This document shows, piece by piece, positions 15,683-22,053 of a stretch of DNA of 41,332 bases. Made by a program: the position numbers and the translations under genes. Origin of the DNA: Flavobacterium selenitireducens. GTDB taxonomy: Bacteria > Bacteroidota > Bacteroidia > Flavobacteriales > Flavobacteriaceae. How positions within the stretch are numbered: position 1 is the first letter of the stretch; each line of letters starts with the position of its first letter. The notes under the pieces are model-generated. The model had not been told where the DNA came from and made no database searches. It saw only the letters and a program-made list of their open reading frames with translations. The stretch spans positions 1 through 41,332 of the forward strand of contig NZ_JAAVIY010000015.1 in the NCBI RefSeq assembly GCF_014748335.1. The letters run 5' to 3'.

Positions 15683-16092
15683 AAAAAGTATTTCTCGACA
15701 CAAACATCATTGTTGACCTAATCGCTGATAGAAAACCTTTTAGTAAATATGCTATCGAAATATTCCAACTAGCAGAGGAGAATAAATTAGAAATTTTCAC
15801 CTCGTCGCATTCAATTGCGACAACGCATTATTTATTGAAAAAATACTTAGATGAAAAATCGTTGCGAGATGTTTTATATAATCTTTTGGACTTTCTAACA
15901 GTGATTCCTGTTGACGTAGATATCATCAAAAAAGGATTGCGATCAAGTCACAAAGATTTTGAAGATTCCATTCAAATTTTATGTGCTTCTTCAATTGAGA
16001 AAATCAATTACATTATAACTCGTGACGGAAAAGATTTTAAAGGAAGCGAAATTCCAGTTTTAAGTCCGGATGAATTTTTCCTAATTAAATAG
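15679..16092 (+). CDS. PIN-domain ribonuclease toxin, VapC-like (cassette C11)
   Basis: Product of 137 residues. PIN acidic residues: Asp in VFLDTNIIVDLI, Asp in KDFEDSIQILCA, and Asp in YIITRDGKDFKGS. The C-terminal SEIPVLSPDEF parallels the C4 toxin, so both are versions of the same family, though clearly diverged rather than a recent duplication. ATGA overlap with the antitoxin. The gene ends about 12 bp before repeat copy 12. Such VapBC-like pairs are frequent in large cassette arrays, where they counter-select loss of neighbouring cassettes. Confidence 0.88.
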   Translation: MKKVFLDTNIIVDLIADRKPFSKYAIEIFQLAEENKLEIFTSSHSIATTHYLLKKYLDEKSLRDVLYNLLDFLTVIPVDVDIIKKGLRSSHKDFEDSIQILCASSIEKINYIITRDGKDFKGSEIPVLSPDEFFLIK

Positions 16093-16104
16093 TTGGCCTT
16101 CTGG

Positions 16105-16285
16105 TAACCGCCGCTAACCGCCATTGCTGGGCTTGAGGTAAAATGAAGTGCTTTTTCCTAAGCCGTAAAACTAAGAATTTTTCAGCTTTTTCAAGCTAGA
16201 AAATTCATTAGTTTTACTTCGCCCGCGTTCGGCAGAGAGTATAATCTCCGAAAGCCAGCAACGCTCGGTTAGCGGCCTAACGTTA
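16105..16285 (+). repeat. attC-like cassette repeat, copy 12 (long form)
   Basis: 181 bp. Arms with ATTGCTGG on the left and CCAGCAAC on the right, a compensated variant of ATCGC/GCGAC, plus GGTTAGCGG and CCTAACGTTA. The internal hairpin is AAGAATTTTTCAGC...GAAAATTCATT, diverged but still a stem. It resembles copy 2 in its right arm. Confidence 0.88.
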
Positions 16286-16352
16286 CAAGCTATTCTAAAT
16301 CATCTCTCGTCCTAAAATAGGTTGACTAAAAATTAAACACTTTTAGCAATCT

Positions 16353-16789
16353 ATGAACTTACCGAAGAAAGGACCCTGTCCAAAAAAAGAGTATCAGAAG
16401 ATCTCCTACGATCTTAAACTGTCCATCATTGACAAAATCTCCAATGGTCAGATTTCCGCCAATCACGCCGCCAAGACGTATAACGTTTCGAGAAGCTCGA
16501 TTGATTATTGGATGAAAAAAATGCTTTCCTTTGAACAAAGAAGCAAAGCCATGTCGAGCAAAGACGAGATAAAAAAATTGAAACAGCGTATCGAGGAACT
16601 GGAATTTATAAAGAATTTCCAGCAGAAATCATAGCGGAAGTCGAACTGGAAAGCGGCATCGATATCGCAAAAAAGTCATTACCCGGGGCATTGGCAAAAG
16701 AAGTGGAGAAAAAGAAGCAAGACCTTATAAAACAAGGCTTCTCTACGAATGCCTCGGGATATCAAAACAAGCCTTCTACCAAAAAATAG
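16353..16789 (+). pseudogene. Broken IS3 orfA
   Basis: Identical in most positions to the intact orfA at 6125. Around 16622-16634 the intact reading CAG CAG GAG ATC ATC is replaced by CAG CAG AAA TCA TAG, one base shorter, giving an early stop after 93 residues. The remainder, including the AAAAAA slip site (16781-16786) and the original TAG, is still present. The DNA-binding domain survives but cannot be fused to OrfB by the normal slip, so the OrfAB transposase is lost. Confidence 0.85.
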
Positions 16790-17577
16790 CAGCCTATCGG
16801 CAAAAGGATGACCAGGCCGAGATCATTAAAAACCTGATACAAAACATCCGCAAAAGGCAAAGCCGGGCCGGAACCAGGAAGATCTACCTCGACATCGTTG
16901 ATGAACTCCGGGCACATGGGATCAAGATGGGAAGGGACGCCCTGTTCGATTTTATGAGAAAGCATCGGCTATTGGTCCGCAAAACCAAACGATATCACAT
17001 CACAACCGATTCAAAACATGGATTCTACAAATCCCCGAATCGGATAAAAGACCTCACTCCTACCCGTTCCGAGCAGGCATTGGTGGCCGACATAACCTAT
17101 ATTAAAATACAAAACGACCACGCCTATCTGGCTCTGGTAACCGACCTCTATTCGAAGAAAATCATGGGATACAAACTCGATACCAACATGCGCGCCACAC
17201 TCGTCGTAGACGCCCTTAAAATGGCGCTGGATGCACGATCGTACCAAAATCAGCAGATCATCCATCACAGCGATCGTGGCATACAATACTGTTGCCCCCA
17301 ATTTGCGGAGTTTGCCGCCGCCAACAATATTCTGCTCAGCACCACACAACAATACGATCCCTACGAAAACGCAGTGGCCGAAAGGGTAAACGGAATCCTG
17401 AAATATGAGTTCGGACTCATCAAAACTTTACCTAATTTAGTAACGGCGCAGAAAATGGTAAAACAAGCCATCAAGATCTATAACTCCGAGAGACGGCATT
17501 ACAGCCTGGACATGCAGACACCGGATTTTGCCCATCGGAACCAACAACATATTTATAAAAAATACAGCCTGAATTAA
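16786..17577 (+). CDS. IS3-family transposase OrfB, copy 2
   Basis: The frame is open from the slip site; the first convenient ATG is at 16927. The DDE core is intact: ALVADITYIKI, IIHHSDRGIQY, ENAVAERVNGILKYE. It carries one extra codon compared with copy 1 (LLSTTQQ against LLTTQQ). Because the matching orfA is broken, the fusion transposase cannot be made from this copy, though OrfB alone might be. Confidence 0.85.
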   Translation: MAAYRQKDDQAEIIKNLIQNIRKRQSRAGTRKIYLDIVDELRAHGIKMGRDALFDFMRKHRLLVRKTKRYHITTDSKHGFYKSPNRIKDLTPTRSEQALVADITYIKIQNDHAYLALVTDLYSKKIMGYKLDTNMRATLVVDALKMALDARSYQNQQIIHHSDRGIQYCCPQFAEFAAANNILLSTTQQYDPYENAVAERVNGILKYEFGLIKTLPNLVTAQKMVKQAIKIYNSERRHYSLDMQTPDFAHRNQQHIYKKYSLN

Positions 17578-17622
17578 TAACCAAAATGGTCAACGTATTT
17601 CAGGACAAGAAACTTCGCGCGA

Positions 17623-17757
17623 GCGCCCGATTTGACACTATTTTTTCCAAAAACGACCGTTTTTCAAATCGGGCGCCGTGGCAATTTTAGAACCAACCTC
17701 GTAACAGAGAGTACCAGGTAAATTGCCACGCCAATCTTTATGTTTTCGGCCTGCAAG
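17623..17757. repeat. Right copy of the structured non-coding cassette (remainder of C12)
   Basis: Nested hairpins: GCGCCCGATTTGA (17623-17635) pairs perfectly with 17664-17676, enclosing AAAAACG/CGTTTTT (17649-17664); then CGTGGCAATTT (17677-17687) pairs with AAATTGCCACG (17720-17730). Nearly identical to positions 1-114. No ORF. The left part was presumably lost when the IS3 element joined here. Confidence 0.75.
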
Positions 17758-17877
17758 TAACCACCGCTAACTTCCATTAATATTTCTTCAACGAGAACCA
17801 CTTTTTAGTAACTTCGCTCTTAATTCTGCAGAGAATATTCTCTCCGCACGCCGCGACGGCTTATAGACCTAACGTTG
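17758..17877 (+). repeat. attC-like cassette repeat, copy 13 (short, decayed), right end of the visible array
   Basis: 120 bp. TAACCACCGCTAACTTCC on the left and TTATAGACCTAACGTTG on the right no longer pair well, but the AGAGAATATTCTCT palindrome and GCCGCGACGG are kept. The next cassette left end (17874-17888) still has A at position 11. No further copy occurs to the right. Confidence 0.8.
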
Positions 17878-17903
17878 AGCAACATCGACAGATACGAATC
17901 ATT

Positions 17904-18509
17904 ATGAAACTGCTTTCCGCAATCGCCTTGACATACATTTTAAATGCAGGTTGCTCTCCTGCGAATTATAGTTACGAAAATCCTTCGAATGCTACTGGGA
18001 TTGACTTCACCAAGGGCACATTTCTTATAAACAAAATAGACGTTCCATTTGATGTCCGCGACAGAATCGAAGATCTCGTCAACGCAGACTTTAAAAACAA
18101 ATTAGGAAACAGGGCAATTTATTATCCGCTATCATCAAAAATTCTTCTGTCCCAAAACTTAAATGCGAGGCTGGATCCGAAAGATTTACAAGACATCAAA
18201 ACGGGAACAGGCTACGATTTCTTTGTAAGGTTGAGAGGAGGAATCAACAAAAGTGACTTATCTACTGCCAGTTTCTCTTCATCGAATAACCTGATCAAGT
18301 CATATCCCGAAAATTCCAGCTATTTCGAAATTGAGATATACGATCTAGAAACCAAAAAACCTATTTATTACCAAAAAGTAACAGCGGTAACAAGTAGGGA
18401 ACTTTCAAAAGAAAATAAGGGCCTTAGCTTTTCGAAATCTGCCGATCAATTAATTGTTGCCGCGTACCAAAAATTATTTCAGAAGTTAGAGCGAAATTCG
18501 ATATTCTGA
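17904..18509 (+). CDS. Lipoprotein of unknown function
   Basis: Product of 201 residues. Lipoprotein signal MKLLSAIALTYILNAGC, with Cys17 as the lipidated residue. The mature part is soluble and mixed alpha/beta; segments such as DFFVRLRGGINKSD and SSYFEIEIYDLETKKPIYYQ suggest a small envelope protein whose strands may form a sheet, but I do not recognise a family. It follows the last repeat copy by 26 bp. It could be the final cassette gene or the first chromosomal gene: no matching cassette right end is found after it. Its base composition lies between the AT-rich cassettes and the core. Confidence 0.75.
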   Translation: MKLLSAIALTYILNAGCSPANYSYENPSNATGIDFTKGTFLINKIDVPFDVRDRIEDLVNADFKNKLGNRAIYYPLSSKILLSQNLNARLDPKDLQDIKTGTGYDFFVRLRGGINKSDLSTASFSSSNNLIKSYPENSSYFEIEIYDLETKKPIYYQKVTAVTSRELSKENKGLSFSKSADQLIVAAYQKLFQKLERNSIF

Positions 18510-18581
18510 TTTGAACCTACTTTGCGAAACCTCCTCAAATTGGCTATCGTAACTAAAGAAGTCCACTAAACCATAAACTAA

Positions 18582-19523
18582 ATGAACTTACGCACTATTT
18601 TTATTTTAGCATTTGTAATAGTGTTTTCCGCTTGTAATTTAAAGGGCCAACAGCCAGACAACACCAAACCCATGTATGGCGAAACTCCTAAAAGTGCTGA
18701 ACTTCAGGACATAGACAATGATTTCAGAACGGAGTGTCTTAAGCGATATAAATCAATCGATAGCGCCGTGAACGTCCATATTGATTTGGCGTGGCGTCAT
18801 TTTTACCACAACGAATTGGAAACAGCGATGAAAAGATTCAACCAAGCGTGGCTTTTAAACCCTGAATTTCCAGATTCCTATTTCGGGTTCGCCTCGCTTT
18901 TGGACTTGCAAAAAAACACTGCCGAAGCCAAAAAGTTTTATAAAATGGGCAAAGCTAAGGATGCAACGGGCGAACGTGCAAAAATATGCTACCAACGCAT
19001 CGCCGATTGCAAGGAACAGTTACAAGATTTTAGGGGAACTGTCGACGCGTATAGGCAACTGTCGCAGCTAAATCCGAAAGATGCTTTCGCTTTCAAAAAA
19101 CTAGGTTACTTCCAAATGGAATTGGGCGATTTTAAAAATGCACAAATTCATTACTCAAACGCCATAGCACTCGACCCGTCCGATCCAGTCACGTATAACA
19201 ACAGGGGAAATTTGTTTCAGCGACAGCAGAATCACGATGCTGCCATAGCTGACTTCACAAAAGCTATTGCCCTTGACTCAAAGTATATCGGTGCCTATGT
19301 AAACAGAGGTACAACTGAAATGGAAACGGGTAACTTTATTGAAGCAAAAAGAGATTTTGAAAACAGCGTTGAACTTGATTCCGGTTCAGGAGAACTCAGG
19401 AGATTACTGGCTGTCGCAAAATTGAGTTTGCATGATAAGACAGGCGCCTGCAATGACTTGGTTTTTGCAAAGCGACTTGGCGATGCAAAGGCCGACGAAA
19501 TCTTTAGCCGAACCTGCCAATGA
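18582..19523 (+). CDS. TPR-repeat lipoprotein
   Basis: Product of 313 residues. Signal with lipobox VFSAC (Cys19), so probably anchored in the envelope facing the periplasm. From about residue 60 a series of tetratricopeptide repeats is visible, for example ETAMKRFNQAWLLNPEFPDS, FKNAQIHYSNAIALDPSDP, NHDAAIADFTKAIALDSKY and FIEAKRDFENSVELDSGSG. TPRs bind other proteins. The C-terminal DKTGACNDLVFAKRLGDAKA is a common ending of this Bacteroidetes family. No operon partner is evident; precise role unknown. Confidence 0.85.
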   Translation: MNLRTIFILAFVIVFSACNLKGQQPDNTKPMYGETPKSAELQDIDNDFRTECLKRYKSIDSAVNVHIDLAWRHFYHNELETAMKRFNQAWLLNPEFPDSYFGFASLLDLQKNTAEAKKFYKMGKAKDATGERAKICYQRIADCKEQLQDFRGTVDAYRQLSQLNPKDAFAFKKLGYFQMELGDFKNAQIHYSNAIALDPSDPVTYNNRGNLFQRQQNHDAAIADFTKAIALDSKYIGAYVNRGTTEMETGNFIEAKRDFENSVELDSGSGELRRLLAVAKLSLHDKTGACNDLVFAKRLGDAKADEIFSRTCQ

Positions 19524-19656
19524 GACGATTGTCGCTACTTCCAACCCTTGAAATATAGCCTCAGGATTAATCACGGCCGATTGCAGCTGAAGATATCCGA
19601 TGACAAACGCCATATTTTTTGTAATTTTCCGATACGGACCATAAAACACTATCCCG

Positions 19657-20202
19657 ATGACACCATCTCAGGCAACAGGGCTGCTCGAGGTTCTTAAAAA
19701 AAGATTCGATGCCAATATGAACCGGCACAAAACCGTAACGTGGCCAAGTGTACACGCAAAACTCGAGGCGGATCCCTCAAAACTTCGGGCGATCGCCGAA
19801 ATGGAACGTACGGGAGGAGAACCGGATGTGATCGCATACGACGAATCAACGGACGAATATTTGTTTTGCGACTGTTCCACTGAAAGTCCCGCAGAACGCA
19901 GGAGCTGTTGCTTCGACCGGGAGGGGCTTGAATCAAGGAAAGAGCATCAGCCGAAATCCAACGCTATCGACATGGCATCCGAAATGGGCATTGAAATGCT
20001 CGACGCGATCCAGTACCGCGAGTTGCAAAAACTCGGGACGTTCGACCAAAAAACCTCAAGTTGGATAAAAACACCGGCCGAAATACGCAAACTCGGTGGT
20101 GCCTTATTTTGCGATTACCGTTACGGAAAGGTGTTCGTTTACCACAATGGCGCCCAGTCCTATTACGCCTCCAGAGGATTCAGGGGTTTGCTCAAAGTCT
20201 AA
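19657..20202 (+). CDS. DUF4256 family protein
   Basis: Product of 181 residues, full family length. It shows the conserved features of DUF4256: LLEVLKKRFDANMNRHKTVT, then a W near residue 28, then MERTGGEPDVIAYDES, and the Cys-containing FCDCSTESPAERRSCCFDRE. No signal peptide, so cytoplasmic. The conserved Cys/His/Asp residues suggest a metal or an enzyme site, but the function of the family is not known to me. It stands alone between the TPR protein and a small lipoprotein. Confidence 0.85.
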   Translation: MTPSQATGLLEVLKKRFDANMNRHKTVTWPSVHAKLEADPSKLRAIAEMERTGGEPDVIAYDESTDEYLFCDCSTESPAERRSCCFDREGLESRKEHQPKSNAIDMASEMGIEMLDAIQYRELQKLGTFDQKTSSWIKTPAEIRKLGGALFCDYRYGKVFVYHNGAQSYYASRGFRGLLKV

Positions 20203-20227
20203 CAAAGCTCAGATTTAAACTTACCAA

Positions 20228-20605
20228 ATGAAAAAAATACTGCTCTCAGCACTGGCATTTTCCACAATTTTAGCGTGTAGCGGATCGGAGACGTATCGCG
20301 GAGCCTGGAAAGCTACGGACGCCAACGGAGACAAATTTGACATTACTTTCGACGCGGAGCATTTTGTTATTCGCGACCAGTCCGGAAAAAAAGCCAATTT
20401 TGAGTACAGCCAGAATTCCGTCAACATTTCGAACTCGATCGAAACTTACGGCATCCAGCTTGGCGACGGACGTGCTTATAAAATCAATTTTCCTGTTGCC
20501 GATGACGAAACGATTGGCGTCATCACCGACGGCAACGGACAACCTTTGTACACGATAGACCGGGACGAGTACAAGCGGTATGAAGAAATTTATAGGTTGC
20601 AATAG
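20228..20605 (+). CDS. Small lipoprotein of unknown function
   Basis: Product of 125 residues. Lipobox TILACSGSE with Cys17. The mature part of about 108 residues is beta-rich (YRGAWKATDANGDKFDITFD, then HFVIRDQSGKKANFEYSQ), with alternating hydrophobic residues as in a small beta-sandwich or barrel. No known family recognised. The next gene starts 84 bp later from its own promoter, so this is probably a single-gene unit. Confidence 0.75.
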   Translation: MKKILLSALAFSTILACSGSETYRGAWKATDANGDKFDITFDAEHFVIRDQSGKKANFEYSQNSVNISNSIETYGIQLGDGRAYKINFPVADDETIGVITDGNGQPLYTIDRDEYKRYEEIYRLQ

Positions 20606-20636
20606 CCCTAAACGGTTGCCCTTCCGCAAAAAAACC

Positions 20637-20666
20637 TTGTCCAAAGTCACACAATGACTACCTTTG
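20637..20666 (+). promoter_or_regulatory. Bacteroidetes promoter of the cyclophilin-FKBP gene
   Basis: CTTG with its TTG at 20637-20639, a 19-bp spacer, then TACCTTTG (20659-20666). This fits the TTTG-N19-TAnnTTTG consensus. The box overlaps the upstream ATG at 20654 and so decides for the ATG at 20690. Confidence 0.65.
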
Positions 20667-20689
20667 CATTTCACTTTAAACGCAAAGCA

Positions 20690-21622
20690 ATGGAAAACGG
20701 AATATACGCCAAATTCAATACGCCAAAAGGCGCGATTTTGGTTAAACTTACGCACGATCTTACTCCCGGAACCGTGGGCAACTTTGTGGCTTTGGCCGAA
20801 GGAAACCTCGAAAACAAAGCGCTTCCTCAAGGAAAACCCTATTACGACGGCCTCAAATTTCACCGCGTCATCAGCGATTTCATGATACAAGGTGGAGACC
20901 CTAAGGGTACCGGCAGTGGTGGCCCGGGTTACGAATTCGACGACGAGTTCCATCCGGAACTAAGACACGATTCACCAGGAGTGCTCTCAATGGCGAACTC
21001 CGGAGTCGGTTCGAATGGTTCGCAGTTTTTCATCACACACGTAGCCACACCATGGCTTGACGATAAACACTCTGTTTTTGGTAAGGTGGTTGAAGGCCAG
21101 GACGTGGTCGATGCCATCAAAGAAGGCGACACCATGGACAAGGTGGAAATCATACGCGTGGGCCAAGAGGCACAAAAATGGAACGCGGTTGAAGCATTCC
21201 GCACATTCGAAGGTTCCAGGGCAAAACGCGAACAGGCTGAAAAAGCGGGCATCGAGCAACAATTAGAAAAACTCTCAACCGGTTTCGACATGACTGACAG
21301 CGGTTTGCGCTATAAATTCATCCAAAAAGGAAACGGAAAACAAGCTGAAAAAGGCAAAACGGTTTCCGTTCATTACACAGGAACGCTCGAGAACGGCAAG
21401 ACATTCGACTCGTCCTATCCTCGCAAGAAACCGATAGAATTTCCATTAGGGAAAGGCCACGTCATCGAAGGCTGGGACGAAGGCATCGCATTGCTCCAGG
21501 TCGGAGACAAGGCGCGTTTCGTAATCCCGCCGGACTTAGGATATGGCGCGCGTGGAGCCGGTGGCGTGATTCCTCCGAATGCCGTGTTGATTTTCGACGT
21601 CGAATTGATGGACGTAAAATAA
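20690..21622 (+). CDS. Peptidyl-prolyl isomerase: cyclophilin fused to FKBP
   Basis: About 310 residues from the ATG at 20690. The N-terminal cyclophilin domain (residues about 3-150) shows [47 protein letters not shown] and [16 protein letters not shown]. After a charged linker, a C-terminal FKBP domain (about 200-310) shows [40 protein letters not shown] and [20 protein letters not shown]. Both domains speed cis-trans isomerisation of prolyl bonds in folding proteins. No signal peptide, so cytoplasmic. Fusion of the two isomerase classes in one chain is less common than separate genes. Followed by a strong terminator. Confidence 0.92.
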   Translation: MENGIYAKFNTPKGAILVKLTHDLTPGTVGNFVALAEGNLENKALPQGKPYYDGLKFHRVISDFMIQGGDPKGTGSGGPGYEFDDEFHPELRHDSPGVLSMANSGVGSNGSQFFITHVATPWLDDKHSVFGKVVEGQDVVDAIKEGDTMDKVEIIRVGQEAQKWNAVEAFRTFEGSRAKREQAEKAGIEQQLEKLSTGFDMTDSGLRYKFIQKGNGKQAEKGKTVSVHYTGTLENGKTFDSSYPRKKPIEFPLGKGHVIEGWDEGIALLQVGDKARFVIPPDLGYGARGAGGVIPPNAVLIFDVELMDVK

Positions 21623-21640
21623 GCGACAAAACTTCAATAA

Positions 21641-21669
21641 AAAAGGGAACCGCCAATGGTTCCCTTTTT
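21641..21669 (+). terminator. Rho-independent terminator after the isomerase gene
   Basis: AAAAGGGAACC, loop GCCAAT, GGTTCCCTTTTT: a near-perfect stem with T-run on either strand. Confidence 0.9.
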
Positions 21670-21703
21670 GTTTTCTGTGTATTTTCGCGACAAACCAAAT
21701 AAC

Positions 21704-22021
21704 ATGAAAAACAGGATTACAGCCTTGGCTTTCGGAACGCTTTTGATGGCGTGCTCGCCGAAGACCGTCGTTCAGCCGACCAGTCCGAAAACGCCGGAAA
21801 CACCAGCCGTAGAAGTGGCTTCAACCGCTTCCGAAAGTGTCCGAAAAGGAAAAATTCTTTACGAGAACAATTGTGGAAAATGCCACCGCCTTTTTTCGCC
21901 TACAGAAGAAACCGCCGAGAACTGGGAACCGATTCTAAAGCGCATGCAGAAAAAAGCGAGGCTCGAGGATGCCGACATGGCGCTGATCCACGACTATATT
22001 TTTGCCAACCTTCCCAAATAA
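21704..22021 (+). CDS. Small c-type cytochrome lipoprotein
   Basis: About 105 residues from the ATG at 21704; the earlier start lies across the terminator. Lipoprotein signal with LLMACSPK. A Pro- and Thr-rich linker leads to GKILYENNCGKCHRLF, the CxxCH heme c motif, with a possible distal Met in PILKRMQKKARL. So one covalently bound heme, anchored on the periplasmic side, probably an electron carrier for the respiratory chain. It converges on glgC with a shared terminator between them. Confidence 0.85.
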   Translation: MKNRITALAFGTLLMACSPKTVVQPTSPKTPETPAVEVASTASESVRKGKILYENNCGKCHRLFSPTEETAENWEPILKRMQKKARLEDADMALIHDYIFANLPK

Positions 22022-22051
22022 AAAAGGCGTCCGTTTTAGGATGCCTTTTTG
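22021..22051. terminator. Bidirectional terminator between the cytochrome gene and glgC
   Basis: AAAAAGGCGTCC, loop GTTTTA, GGATGCCTTTTT: a stem with A and T runs on both sides, serving both convergent genes. Confidence 0.88.
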
Positions 22052-22053
22052 TT

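Larger units (their letters stand above)
16305..17610 (+). mobile_element. IS3-family insertion sequence, copy 2 (orfA frameshifted)
   Basis: 1306 bp, nearly identical to 6077-7380 and in the same orientation. Same inverted repeats. It starts at the same distance after GTTA as copy 1. A one-base deletion in orfA, with nearby substitutions, makes an early stop, so this copy probably moves only with help from copy 1. Confidence 0.9.

Noticed and set aside
6077..17610. Reciprocal recombination between the two IS3 copies as the cause of the mismatched cassette ends
   Set aside because: The left end of C6 and the right end of C12 agree only in the first few bases (GTTACTGGCA against GTTACTTGCA) and then diverge; the other combination does not match. 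Separate deletions explain the data better.
1..17890. CRISPR array
   Set aside because: The repeats are 120-183 bp, palindromic and irregularly spaced by whole genes, and there are no cas genes.
1..17890. Classic class-type integron
   Set aside because: No integrase in the window, junctions do not follow GTTRRRY, and cassette-specific complementarity extends over 15 nt instead of a few bases. I therefore call the sites attC-like only.
20270..20953. Reverse ORF of 227 residues over the small lipoprotein and isomerase genes
   Set aside because: It overlaps the recognised cyclophilin domain and a promoter on the other strand; composition is that of a shadow frame.
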